Assembly (NCBI RefSeq): GCF_949628215.1
Contig: NC_134284.1
Span: 7,863,850 to 7,927,849, forward strand
DNA from: Phalacrocorax aristotelis
Lineage: Eukaryota; Chordata; Aves; Suliformes; Phalacrocoracidae
DNA: 64,000 bases
Direction: 5' to 3'
Every line of letters begins with the position of its first letter. Positions within the stretch are counted from its first letter, which is position 1. The translations under genes and the position numbers were made by a program. The notes beneath the pieces are model-generated. The model did no database searches. It saw only the letters and a list, made by a program, of their open reading frames with translations, and was not told the origin of the DNA. Positions 28,201-43,200 of the stretch are shown here, piece by piece.

Positions 28201-31200
28201 GCCTGAAACAGCCTAACCAGGAAGACTGCGTTTTTGCATTGCTCCTTCAAGACTAAGTGATATGACCATATAAAACTTCACACATCAGCCCTGATTTTAG
28301 TCCCTCTGGCCTTATGCTCAATGGTAAACCAAATTAAAATATGCTATTTTACCTTGCATTAGCAAACTCTTGATTTAATCAATTAAAATTTAAAATCCTA
28401 GTGAGAAAAAGGCAGTTACGAGCATTTCAGTTAAAATGAAATGTCATGAAAGCACTCTCAACTAACCACTGCCACTTAGAGAAAGAGAGTAATGCACAAA
28501 ACACTGCACGGTAATAGAGAAAAAAAATGCAGACTTTATAATGATTGCACAAATATTTAAAGATAAAATGCAGAGACCAAGATCCAGAATCAGCTGTTTT
28601 AAACAGTGGGCTCCCAATGGGAGGGGATGGAGAGATTTGAGGAAACTCAATAACTATACTTAACTGCAATTATGTTACTCTAGATTCTAAAAAATGCTAT
28701 AAAACTGACTCTAACCCAATAGAAAGTTAACAGCCTTCTGGAGAAAACTACAATCACAAATAATTTGCACTCCTCTAGTATCTAAGGCAGCAAATGACCA
28801 GACAATTTCACAAGCCCAACTTGTTTTCCCAGTTCTCATTATTCAAAGATAAAACAACAAAAAGTAAACTGTGTCCTTACACATAAATGCAAATGTACAC
28901 ATAAAATAGTTATAAAAGTAGGTTTTTAAAAGAAAATTATATGTTACATGCACATATGCACAACACCATACTTCAAACATTTGGAAGCTACTACATGCAC
29001 ACTCTTTTTACAAAAATAAAACCAGAACTAAATATTTTGATAATTATCATCTAAGGAAGGTTATGAAAGCTCTTATGCTCTTTGACTTGAACGCAGTTCT
29101 CAACTCTTTCCAAAACTCACGTCTTCTGTAAGTGATAGTTTTCTCCCCTTCTATTAGTCTTCCTTCCCTTTTATAGCTATTTGGCAAATCGTAGTTGCCA
29201 GCTGCAACTGTTGGGCTTTAATTTCATCCTCAGCTTGCTGATAACGGAGAGATTAAAATATGGCTGTGATCACAGACAGAGGGAGGCACCTGCCTCCTAA
29301 ATGCTCACAGCCAAACTATTTCCTTCTTCTGGAAATACTTCTGGAGCACTTGACCAAGCAGAATCAAGCCTCCATATTTACTAGGTATTGCTTAGATCTC
29401 ATAACATGTCTGGTTGAAAAGTAATGAGCTATGTGATCTTGAGAATCAATATACTACAGAAACACCTTCATAAAAATAAACAAAACCCCAAAATCCACCC
29501 TACGAAAAAGCCCTTTTAAAAAAAAATCTTTAATATACAACAGTGTAACAATCTTCACAGGGTACGAAAGGTTGAACAGAAAGGTTGCCACCCAAGAATG
29601 CACTTTGTAGTTGGGTTTTTGACATTTTTGTCAATATTAGCAGACTCTTTAGCATCACTTTCTGTAATTGCTTGTATACTCATTTCATTGATTTTAGGGA
29701 TTATTTCTTCCCCCTCCATTGTAACTGTCACATGGTTAAAACCTAACACAAGCTATCTATGTAGAAGTGAAGAGCTTGACCTTTAGAAATATGGAACATC
29801 AATTTAGACTTTAGGAACATGCAGTCATCAAGACTCTCAATACAAAACTAAGAATAGGAATACAGTATAAATTACATTCATAAATTTGCTTCATTAAGTC
29901 TCAAACTAAGAAATGAGGAGTGTCAAACCTATCACTTGATGTATTGCATGACTATGAGCGGTAAGAATTAACACACAATTTCCCAACACTGACTTTTTTG
30001 AAAAGCAGTAAGTCTCAGCTTCGATAAAAACAGATCAGACTCCCTCAGGGTTGTTGTACTAACTTAGGTTCCATACACAAAGGCAAATGCTTAAGAAATA
30101 CTCTCTACGTAATACAACTTTCTCAATCTTTAGATATTCCTTTCCTTTGAAACAATTCTTGAGAGAGCTAGATTCAATACTATTTATAACTATACTGATG
30201 ATTAAACATTGACTGGTGCTAAAATTGGGAAACAAAATGGCACAGAACAATTTGGTACTCACCTTCCCTCCCTCCCAGTTCCAACAGAATTCTTTCCATT
30301 GTCTTAAACCAATTTGTAAGTCCCCAGGCTGATACTACAAAGAGCAATCCTCCTCCTCCACCTCATATTTCTGTTGCCTCCCCTGTGCTGACTTAGCTGC
30401 TTCTGCTGCCACACATTAAGTCTACTGAGGAAATCATTCTATTTATTTTTTACTCAGTCCTGAATTACATCAGTTTCCTGATCCTACTCTGTATAGCCAT
30501 GGGAGCACTTAGACTGGCACAAGGGATGCAAACAGGATACCAAAGTTAACAGCTCCTTCCAGTGACAACATGGTCTGAGATCAGCCTAAACTGACCATGA
30601 TATCATAACAGGCATGTCCAGGGCACAAGAGCTACAAAAACAAGAGCAGAGAGACTAAGAAAGTCCAATACAAGACAAGCCCTGACTCTTTTGAATTAAA
30701 AACTCAATCAAAATGTATTTTTGAAAGTGTATTATCAAGACCATTTCTTAAGGGAGAAAAAACGTGCCATTTTAGAGAACATGTATAAAACACTAGTTCT
30801 GTAAGCAAAAATATGGCCTCCTGTGGCTTTAAAAAAATCCAGCTGAGTTCAGTTGTGTGCAGATTCTGTTAGAATATTTTTCCCCACAGATAGGGCTACG
30901 CTTCAGATTCTTCAAAGAAGCTCAACCAGGAGATTCTTGAAAAAGAATCTGCCCTGAAAAGGGCAGATTCCTCCTCTTCTACCAGTCTGTCCATTTTCAT
31001 ATTTACCGTATTTTCATGGATCTCTGAGACCCACTATCTTTCTACAAAATTCAGTGACAGTTGATAACTCTGGTCTCCCTCTACACCTTGGCACTCAGCT
31101 GTAAGAGTACTACCACATGAACTTGCCCAGTTTTATTATGAAAGTGAATTCTGGGAGCTCTGAGCAGCAGTTAGAGTGACAGATACTTTGTATTTGTGCA

Positions 31201-34200
31201 AGGATGCATGAAATAATGCCTGAAACTAGGCAAGATAGAACACAAGGATAAAAAGAATTACTGAACAGCTACTTGAATAGTATGGATCCCACAAAAAAAG
31301 AACTGTCCGAGGTTAAATAACTACTGAATGCACTTGTAGAAGGGGAAAAATAAAAAATTCTAGCATCTAACATTCTAGACTTTGTAAATTAATATTGGTT
31401 TAATGGCATGCTGTATTTCAGACATAGATGCACTACATTTTGTAGTTGGAAGGGTTTTGATCTTTTAAATAGAAAGTCTGACCATGTGCAAACCAGGCAA
31501 TAGTCTTTCATCCAGCAAACTCCAAGATCTCAAATAAGAAATTGAAGTTTTCCTTAAACACCAGGAGTAAGTAAATTCCTGATTACACTGACACTCCACA
31601 TCCCTAGCATGCAATTACACTGTTTGATCAAAGTGTAATGGAAGATTTAAAGTAATCTACTAGAGAACTTCCACACAACTTCAAATTATTAAAAACACAT
31701 AGAAGTTGATAAATCAAATTTGAAAGAAAAAACATTTTCTGGGAAGAAAATGAGGAATTTTTTCCCTGTTCTTTTTTAAGAAGCTTGAAACGTTCTGAAA
31801 CATATGAATTATTGCTCTACATTTCATACAGCACTATCTATAATGGAGGAAATTAATATTAAAACTGCATTTTATTGCCTCAACTGCAACAGAAAAGCCT
31901 GACTTAAAGACAACCTTTACATTGGTCAAACATACTTCTCTTAGCCATTGATGACAAAGGAGGGAAGTCGTTATAGCATTTTGGGCAGGTAAAATTGCAT
32001 ATGCAACCTAAAGGTTATTTAATAACTACATATATGATTTCATAGTCTTATTTTATTAATAAACCCTGATATGCAGTATCCGAACTATTAGTCCAACATC
32101 TCAAATGTAGCAAAACATATCAAAGGGGAAAAGAGGCACAAAACCTGAATGGTAAAGCATGTAAGACTGATTAAAGGACTTAGCTTACACTGTTGAAACA
32201 CTAACGCTTTCCTCTACAATTCAAACAATCAAATCCTAATGGATGTACCAATACAGAAACATACTCAGCATGCAAATATACTTTCTTTCTATTTCAGTCA
32301 TGAACTGTGTTTACTCTCAGACTCTAGAAGTGTATTTCAAAAAAAATCAACTTATGCAAAGCAATCCCAGCTGCAATGCAATGCTTGTGTTTTGTTTTTC
32401 TAAAGTCCATTCAGACTTCTAGAAGGAAGGAAGGAAAAGCCTGCAGTATTTTTGAAAGAAACGCAATACACTGAAGCAGCTTGAATATATGTACCCAGTG
32501 CACACATAAATGTGTGCTTATCCTACTAGGACATGTTGCAAAACTCAGAACAATAACAAGATTTTTTTTTAAAAAAAATTTGTTTTAATCACAAGATTAT
32601 GATCACACAAAAAGTCTAACCTAATCTTCATTTTTAGATGTCTATTATGCTGAAGATGAAGCAGAACACTTTTAGAAAACTAAAAAATACTGGCAAGGTC
32701 GAAGATTTGACTCATAACAGCAATTTAAGAGTAAACATACTTGTGTAGCTACTAATGTTCTGGTTCCTATTCACAAAAGGCAAATGGAACAATACTTTTA
32801 TATGCATGATGGTTTAAGTGCTTAGAAGAGTTTTAGTGTATCCTTGCAGACCTGATTATGTCTATACATTTGTTACAACTACAATTAATCCTTAAACTGT
32901 CAAATGAGGACCAAAAGAAGATACCTTGACTACTTTAAATAAATATTAAAAATGCAAAATCCATCTAATTTGCATGTTAAGGTCTCAAGCAAGATTCTCT
33001 CTAGTAAGCTGCACAGTGAGACAGGTGTCAGTGGTCACATCAGGATCACACATCTCAAAGATATACTACTTTTAAAGACCCTGTAGAATAAAAAATAATT
33101 GGAAGACTTAAAAAAATTAGAAACAACAGCTCTCATATGTTAACAGAAAACGTTTACTTCATAAAATAAGTCCAGATTAAAGATGGGGAGGGGGGAGGGA
33201 AATGTCAACAACTACTTAATGGTAGCATACACTTAAGCATTTACCAATACAGAAGATAATTTTCTGCAGAACCTTATGAAGAGTCAGTTAAACACCAGGT
33301 CAGTAACTACTGCACTGAAAGTAACACCGGTATTAAGATGTTTCCTGAAGGTTCCCTTTTTTTTATACATCTTTTCCTTTTGAGCTGATGATCATTTCTT
33401 GCTCCTCAAGTGGTACTTCTTTTTAAAGACTCATCTGATCACTTTCTGATCACTTTTCAGAAGCAATTCCTAACCACTAGAAAAGTGACATCCTTGAGCG
33501 ACTGTCCCACAAGAGTGGTGGACACAAGAAACCCAGCTAGCTCTAAGGGGCAATCTGACAGGTTAATGACACAACTGACAGATACAAAAGAATTTACTCA
33601 TCCGTAAGTCCCCTTCAGTCCTGCAAAAGTTATGGCAAAGACCAGGCTTACAAAACTCTCTCTTTCCCTGCATCTGTCCTTCCTCTCTTCCATTACCACC
33701 CTTGCACCCCTATTCATTCAGGTTCAAAAGTGTGCTTCTTTTCACTACAGGGCCAACTACTGTCAAGTTTCATCAGCTTCTTTGAACAACTTACAGAAAA
33801 TCCGGCCTTCAATTTTCTCCTCTTCTATTGCTAGGGTCAAACTTCTAAACCACAACTTAAACTCAGTATAAGGTTGCCTTCATTCTGTCACTATTCCTTA
33901 CTAGAAATTTTTCATGGAATCATTTTTTCTTGTGCTAGGATGTTTATAGCCACTCTCCTTACCAATATAGTATTTAGGAACACTAAAGTAACAAAACTCA
34001 TACAACTCGTGGATGTGTTTTTAAAGACTAATACCCTCTAAATTCCATGGTCTGGAAACTGCATAAACCAATTGTCCATAGACTTCTCTCCAGTACACAG
34101 AAGCCAGAAGCAGGAAAGAAAAAGTCAGTTGAGACTACAAGTGCTAGAAAAGCTAGAGGCCACTAAAAACAATGGATTCAAACTCTGTTACAAAGAGCAT

Positions 34201-37200
34201 TCTCCTCAAAGGCTAAGAATTGGAAACTAAAACTTTTTTTAAAATAACAAATATAAGTGCCTTAGGAATGTATCATTCTTCAACCATTCTACTCGTGTTC
34301 TTTATGTGAGACCAGGCTTTAAAATTTTGTCTCAGATAAAAACTTAATTATAAATTAAACTGTGCTCAGTATTTTTTAAGTTTTTATTTTCAATTTCAGT
34401 CCCAGAGGCCATCCTTCAGAAAAGTAAGTTCCTGTCTAGGAATTTTTAAAAGAACTGTAATCTTCCTGGAAGAAGATTCTATTCTGTAAGACTGAATGAC
34501 TACATTAACTTCAGCAAAAGTGAAGTTAATCTGGCCATTATCATCAACATATTGTAAGAGAACTACTAAAGTGTTCCATGCCACAGTGTCAGAGCATCAG
34601 CCACTAACCCTAATATGCTAGCTCACCTCCTCCCCACGCACGTGACAATTTCTGCAGGCATTTTATTTTAGCATTGTTAAATACTTCTCCCACTAATAAG
34701 TCTGCATTTTCCTTTGCACCTCACATGCAAATCAGCAGGAACATCTACAATCTAAGCAGACCCAAGATCCAGGAAATTTTAGCTGAAAGCTGGTAAACAG
34801 CCATAATTATTTCTTTAATCAACTGACAGTTAGCAGGAATCCTTGGAGGTACTAGATCACCTAACAAGACACACATGCTCATTTCAACCTCAGAAAACAC
34901 TCATTTTTACCTCCAAGTTATTCTATTTTCATCAATATCAACCTAATACTACTGAGAAACTACAGTCTTTCCATTCAAACATCAAATTGAATGCCATCTC
35001 TCAGGACAAATAGCAAAGTAAAATGTAAGCAGCAAAAGTATTTCTTACTACTCATAAACACTTATTATTCTATGAAGAATCTGGATAGCATATTTCAACT
35101 GCATTCCTTCAGCAGGTTGAATAATCTGTGAAACATGTCTGAACAACAGCTCCCAAGACTCTGAGGCAGTCATGTTTCTAATATTAATTTAAGAAAGCTC
35201 TGCAAGCAAGCAAACTAAGTTCTCTTTTCAATTAGGACTGTTTGAAAGCATGTATGCTTCTCCAAGAAAGTATGTACTTCCGGAAGATTGAGTCGTGTAA
35301 AGTAAATCTAAGAATCCTACATTTATTTTCTTAACTGACTTGCTATGGGACTTTAATTCATTTCACATCAGGTTGTCCAATAAATAAAGAACATGAGTGT
35401 TAATATGCCTTTTACAGAAAAAAGTTAATACAGGATGTTAAATAGTTCTACGTGTCAACATATGGTCACTTTCAATGGGGCTACAGAAAACTGCAAGAAC
35501 CTGAGTTACCCAGTTTAATCTGCCAGTCCATAGTTTGGTCAATGCCAAAATTTAACACAAAACACATCCTACACTCATCTCCAGTCAGTGTTTCTTTGTC
35601 AAACCACCTACCAGATCTGCCACGATATTCAAATAGCACAAATGTGAAAGTTAGCTTTTGCTGATGTCCAAAATGGATTGTTGCTGAAAGCCTCTCAGAC
35701 ACATTACCAAATGAAGCAAGAGGAATATACAAAGAAAAAAACAAAAAACCACACCACCCCCACTTTCTTTATCCTTTAACACAGCACAGCTTGAGAGCAT
35801 CTACCTAAACAAACCAGTTTCCTTAACATGCCTTTCACAGGGCTAGTACTTTCAATGTCTCGATAGTTTTTTTCATGTCACACAATCTTTCACAAAATAG
35901 TGGGAATAGAGGACATAATAATCGTCCTCTGTTTTTGCAGACTCAGTGCTACATTTATTCTCTGCCACATACAGCAGCCAAAACTTAGTATTTTTTTCCA
36001 CAGATTAAAATAAATTCTTATTAGACTACCATTTGGGAAGAAATTACTGAAGTTTTGTATTTTTGAAAGCAGTTAAGTCGTCGTATTTTTCAAATGCAGT
36101 TGTGTTGTGGGGTTTTCCAGCACAGACAACACCAATGTCAAAAGCTGAACTCTTGCCAAAAGCATCAGCTATCAACTGTAAGTGCTCCCTCCCTCAACTA
36201 ACAAGACTGTATACAGTATTTCCTATGTAAACTTTCTATTTTGGAACATATTGTGCATTCTTCCAGTAAAAAACACTTAGAGGAAGCAAAGCTTGTAAGC
36301 AGTATCTTCTCTTTGGTGAACGAATGAAAACTGATACAGACAAGCCTGTGGACAAGCTGAGTCCAATAACCAGGTTCAATAAGCAACAGCAAAATACACT
36401 GTAACCACAGATTAGATTGTATTTTAACCACTTGAGAAATAGTCTTGGCCATCACAGCTACGACGTTACACTACAGCAAGTATTTTGAAGATGTTTAGCA
36501 TAATCATAGATGTCAGTTTATTCATTAAATGTGCTATGTAAGGTAATGCTAAAATAATACCTAGAAAATTTTCACTCAACTTTGAAGTCTCTGAAGTACT
36601 TCTCTGCCCAGACACACCCTCATAAATATTTATCCGTACAACAATAATCAGAAATTCAAAATAAACTGTTGAACATGCTTGTATCTCCTCTATTATCACT
36701 GAACTACAGATATAAGGGTGCTATAGACAGGTCTGCAATTTACATGCAATGCTATGTAATGGTTCTAACGTACAGCACAAACTGTTTGCAAAACAGACTG
36801 AAGTGCAGTGCAACCAGAGCAATTGTAACTGTTCTTAAAGAAATGTCAGGATTATTTTGCAGTTGGGAGTCTTAGAATTTACACTGCAAGGGTTCTTGCA
36901 TATTTTCTTCTGCTTTTCACTATTTAAGAACAGCTTCTAGCCCAGGACAGGCATATTCAACAAGCCACCAACATACTACTACTGTATTTTGATACTGGCT
37001 ATCGGTAATCTGATTAGTTCTCTATTTTAGTTAATAAATGAAAAGGTCATCGCCTTTCTTAGCAGAAACTAGCTAAGTTGAGTACATTTTACCTATTACA
37101 ATACAGATAGTGCTGTCTTCCTTTTCATTTATGACAACCATTCAATACTATGAATATACAAGATTAATCTACAGTACTCTCATGATCAAATTCATGCTTA

Positions 37201-40200
37201 CTACTGCAGTTTTCTCCATAATTGGATTAGAAAACACAAAGCCAAAGGAGTGATACTGAAAATAAGCAAACTACGCATTTTTGTGGCTGTATGTACTTAT
37301 ACACACAAACAGATTTTATTAGACTTTAATTTGAAGAGTATGATTTTTCTATCCAAAGTGGGCAATATATAGCACTTTTTATTTTCAATCATGTGTGACA
37401 AAGTCAAGGTGCTAGAGACTTAGTTTTATAAAAGAGCTGTGCAGTCAACTAAAAATACATCTATAAATTCTCTATCATCCAGGAGGAAAACAGCCTTCTA
37501 GTTTCTCTAAAAGGATAACTGGAGTAGGGGAACCTATAAATGCATGTTTTCAAACTAACAATGATCAAAATAAAATTGATTTAAGAGACAAGAAGATCAA
37601 TTAAATCAGTCTAACATTTACATAGACCATATTTCATTCAGTTACCTTTGTACTAAATCAAATGTTTGACTTAAGATTTAACCCCACCATCACCACCCCC
37701 AAAAAAGATCCCAACACAAAGAAATCCCCTAGTTCCCTCAGTAGCTTATTCCAAGGGTACAGTTCTTCATTTAAGTATGATGCCTTAAGAAAAAGCATGT
37801 AAAGAACATATAAACTTAATAGCAGTAGATTGGACCACAGAGTAATACATGGCTTATTTCAAATCCATTTTTATATATTTCTCCTGTGTCTTCATGTAGA
37901 AAAGATTCATAATTTTTCATTGTACAAAAATCATTTCAGTATGCTTTATGCCTGTTGCCTGATTATTTCTTTGGCTGTTCTAACCCCCCAAAAAAGCCCA
38001 ACCAAAAAACAACAATAAAAAAAAACCCAACACACACCTCAAAAAATACCATGCCAAAAGAAAAAAGAAAAAAGGTAGTTACCAAACTTCCCATGCATAT
38101 ATCTGTCACGCTACCTACATCCCCTCATTGGGATATTTTGTTTTAAGGTGAAGTTCCAGTCTGCTGTGTCATACCCCTTAAACTAAACAATTTTCTACTT
38201 TAAATTAAAAAGCACCTGATACGTTTAAAACCTAATAAGGCTACCTCTCAGACTTTTTTGATTAGCGAACAGGACTTAATTCTGAATGGATCACTCTTCA
38301 AGATGTTATTTCCAGCCCTCAAATTGTTTTTATGTCAAATTTGCAGCCTTCTTTTCAAAACTACTACAGGACATTATATTGCAATGTTGACCTTACCAGT
38401 TCTGCACAGATCACAAGACAGAAATCACTTCCCAAATTCTATATTTATAGCTCTCACTTACAAAGCCACAGATCATTCAGAGGTTTTATGAATTTCTTTT
38501 ATCAGGAAACTCACAGCAGTCCTGCACGAAAGCAGCTCAACATGTTTGCTTCAGTACAAGTTCATCCTCAAATGCAGTTTCTCATTCTGTCATTATCATC
38601 TATATTTTCTACGTTTCTCCTAAATGCATGAACCTTGCAAGTAACACCTTACAAACAAAAGAATGGTTACATACTTGGGCCCATTTCTATCTAAAGAGAT
38701 TCATGTACCGTCTTTTAATATGCTGGGCATTTTTTTGAACACATGCTAGTAAAAAAGTTTTCTTTCCAAGAAAGTCAGCACTGTGACCAGTGAGACTAAT
38801 TATACACTGGTGGTAACACCAAAACACAGTATTTGAATTTGATTAGATTAAAAAATGCCTCTACTGTCCACATCACTGCTCTCACACATTAGTCCATTAA
38901 GATAAAGTTACACTGTTAAGTTATACAGCTAATAATGAAGTGCCACAGTTAGAGCCTCATTAGACACTTAATACTAAATAGAACCAAGAATATTAAGCTC
39001 ATTCTCTTTGTTATTACTAGTAGTTGTACGAGAGTACAGAAATCAGAGTGAAGTTATATACTTTGTAGTATGGCAGGTCCTTACAATCACTATAGAGTGG
39101 AAAGGAAAGGAAGAAAAAAAATCACAGCGCAGCAAACATCCTCAAGAACGTACATTTCCTTTCCAAAACCAGGAACATGTATTTATTGTTTTGGAACATA
39201 GAAGGGGAAAGTATAATCTACAGCAGACTGAACACAGTGACCCGAACTGACCTAGACTGTTCAAGTGATGAACACTCATGTCAACATTCATCAGCTGCAG
39301 GTCAGTAACACACATTCCCAAGGAACAGACAGAAGCAAAAGCTACTGAAGTGTTAGAACTAGAATATAAGAAGCCATCTACATATACATAAAAGAACATA
39401 GTACTACAGAGCTTAAAGAGCTTTGCATCATTAAGGCAATGGCAATGATGGTAATAGTAAAATCAAATACTATCAAGTTCATGGAAACAAAAGCTATGAA
39501 AACCAAAAGTGTAAGTCAGTTAAAATACAAGTATATAAAGTGTTTTAAGGGAGGCATCACAGAAAGTTGACAAGGAATTGGTTATTTTGCACCTCCTAAA
39601 CGTTTATCTAGCCTCTTGGCACAGAATAGTGCCAGTGCTCTCTAATTTACACCACTTTATCAGCCAGTAGTCCTGCTTTCTACCACTTAACTGTACAGAT
39701 CTTGCTAAAGCTATGAAACACAATAGGTCTTACAAAACTTGTGAACACATTTATATGTCCTCCTTGCATACTTCTGAAAGTTCTATTTGTCCAAGCAGGG
39801 TCTTTTCCTTTCCCAGGGCGTCAAGGTGTATACTGCACCCCAGGATTTGGAAGTTAAACCACCTTATCCTCAAAGAAAACAAACAATTTTGGTTTCACAA
39901 CTCTTGAATCACAAAGTGTTTTGGAGAGTTAACTCATCTGGCTTGCTACCACTTCTTATTCTCTCCTTTGATACACTGATATCTGAAATACAAGCAAATG
40001 TACCAAAGCTGTCTGCTAGTAAACTTAGTATCAAGTAAAAAATCGTAGTATTCACCTGGGAAATTTTATTTTGAGATAAAAATTATTCCACATAGAAACA
40101 AAGCAGAGTTTTGAGTTAAATACTAGAATCAAGCATTCTCCAGCTTCTTATAGTGGTCACTAGTATAAAGCCAAGGGGGGCTTTTGTTTGGTTTTTTTTC

Positions 40201-43200
40201 TTCTAGAAGGAGTATTATAGGATCATCAACGTCAAATTTGGTAGCAATGAAGGAGTGACCATATTTTGGTTGAAGAGAAACTAAGGTGAGCAAATGGAAG
40301 AAACTTTAGAGCAAGTGGCCCATTTGAAAAAAAAATATTGTCAGAAAGAACTTCAGGCATCTGGAATTTCTAAAGTTCATTCCCTATTTCAGGACAATTT
40401 CAATCAGCGTTCAGAGAAGCACAGTTTTTCAGAATGGTACAGCCAACATATGCAGGATTTTCAACACAAATGTATATATAAACATGCACACTACCTTCAA
40501 AAAGGCTAAGGATGCACTCCATCTCTCAGTAACATTAAGTGGAATTTATCCCGAACCCAGAACAAAAGTATTTTTACCCTTAATTGCTAACAGCAGGTTA
40601 CCTCTAATCAGCCATTTTTATAAAAATCCTATAGTGGCAGAAAAAACTACAAACTGCTTGAATTCACGCTATATGTTCAGGACTAGTCCTGAAGAACAGC
40701 CAACTTCATAATTAGCTCTTAATACCTGTTGGAATTGCACAGATGAAGGCAGTAGATATCATTAAACTGAATATTCTGCTGAGCCATTGCTTAGGGTAAT
40801 TCAAGAACAGTCTGAGTGACAAAAAATAACAATCAGATATGCAAACAATGCTCTTGCAAGTCATACATTTGTCCTGAAGATTTGTTAAATCAGTGGAGGG
40901 TTCAACTTCCCTAGCCACTCTCTTCATCAGTCAGATAGAACACATCATTATCACTTTCTCCCAACTTCCTAAATTACAAAAGAGTGAAGAACACCTACCA
41001 CTATCTCAAAACCTACTTTTCGTGTGAAAGAAATTATTATACTACCTGATACTTCGCCCCCCCCCAAAAAAAAATTCCCCAAAGTGAGATTTCTCAAAGA
41101 GCCATTAAATAAGCATAGGCGTGATGGCAATAAAACTAAGAAATAAAATACATGTCCAGTGTTTAAAAGGAAAAAGAAAACCTTAGCTCTTCACCAAGAA
41201 GCGTTACATAACTTACTTGCCACATACTTTCTAGTTGTGCCTAAAAGAAAACATCACCAGAATAACTGTTACAAAATAACAGTTCTGTGCACTGCTTCTA
41301 AGTAAGAGTGACTTTATTCCAAATATTATTTAGGAAGGAGCATAATAGAAACACTTTTAACCAAGTGTTGATAGGAGGGAGTTATTTAGGAACAATATTC
41401 CATAAAAAACTTCCACAACTACTATACTGATCAATACCTTCCCATAAATAAACCTCATCGCTGTCCAGGTATTTCCTGTTCAGTTCCTACATGGATCTTT
41501 ATTTAACTCAATGTCCTGCATTCTTTTATTGTGTTTTGCCTCTGTGAAGTGAATACTGCGAGAAAATTATATAGAAACGTTAAAAATCTAAATCAACGGT
41601 TCAAAAAATAACATTGGAAGAATGGGGCATCAACAAAAAGGTGAAAACACTGGGGTTTTTTATGATGAACATTCTAATCCTTTAGAGCCACAAACACTAC
41701 CTCAATTTTGTAGTGAAAGAAATGAAATATTAACAGCGTACCTACCGTCTTCTCACAGAAGAGAATCTCCTTATTCCTATTTACCTTGAACTATGTCAAG
41801 AAATCTCCTTACTTCAAATTTGTGTGCACATCTTTTAGGGTAAGCTCTGATATATAGCAGCTGCTTTTTCATTTACAATCAGGCCTTCTCTGTATAGGTT
41901 ATTCATCCACAAAAAGGAAGCAGGTCTGCACATTTTCAATTTGGAAGTCTTTGCAAGAAGCCTATGAGGAAGGCAGGATTTACCCATACACACACAGAAA
42001 AACAGACTTTCAACCTTCAGTAAACAGGCACCTGAAGTTCTACCAGAGGCTATCTGCCTCTAACGCAGTTGACTAAACAGCTTACGGAAAGCCGCAGTAG
42101 GGAAAGCCTTGATTATGTCTAATTGCCCTCTACCCAAAATACACAGAACTCTCAATTCGGTGCTTTAAATTGCAAAAGGGACTTAACTCTACAAAATATG
42201 TAGCTGTTTTCACCATTAGCTTAGAAAACTGATGAATGAACAGAAGTTTCTGGTTTTGAACTTCTATACATATGCTGTTTTATACTGAAAAAAGTTTCAT
42301 TATAAAACAAAGGTATTAAATACTCAAATATTTTATTATGTGAATACACATTATTTATCTGTACAAAGAGGTACTTCCGCACCCCTGCTACAGCAAGCAC
42401 CTTAACAGCTTGCAGAAATAGAAGTTAGCCATTTCAGATGCATATATTACCCACATATCTCATGGCATTTACAAGGGACCTGGAGCATCTCCCACATGAG
42501 GAAAGGCTGAGAGACTTGGGTTTGTTCAGCCTGGAGAAGAAAAGACTGAGGGGGGATTTCATCAATACCTACAAATATTTAAAGGGAGGTGTCAGGACGA
42601 TGGGACTGCACTCTTTTCAGTGGTGCCCAGTGACAGGACAAGGGGCAACGGGCACAAACTGGAACACAGAAAGTTCCACTTAAACGTGAGAAAGAACTTC
42701 TTCCCTGTGCAGGTGCCAGAGCAGTGGCACAGGCTGCCCAGAGAGGCTGTGGAGTCTCCTTCTCTGGAGACATTCAAAAGTGTCCTGGACACGTTCCTGT
42801 GCCCCCTGCTCTAGGTGTGCCTGCTCAAGCAGGGGGGGTTGGATGAGATGATCTCCAGAGGTCCCTTCCAACCCCTACCAGTCTGTGATTCTGTGAAATA
42901 AGAACGTTGATCAATGTTTTACAACCTACTTCATTTTATTTCCGGTCAGTGTTGATCAAGTATCCTTTGTTTTTTTTAAGGACTGCCTTAGTAGTTAGTT
43001 AAGCTTAATTTCATAATAAACACTGAGATATACCTGCAGGACCCAGGGAAATAGCAGTTTATCAATTATGCATATTTTCCAACTTCAACCACCTAGAATG
43101 CAATCGCTAAACAATGCATGTGGTTGAAATACACTGTGCGTTTCACAACTGCAGCATCTGCACTTCCTGCCTGCAACCTCTGCATCTTTTATCACAATTC

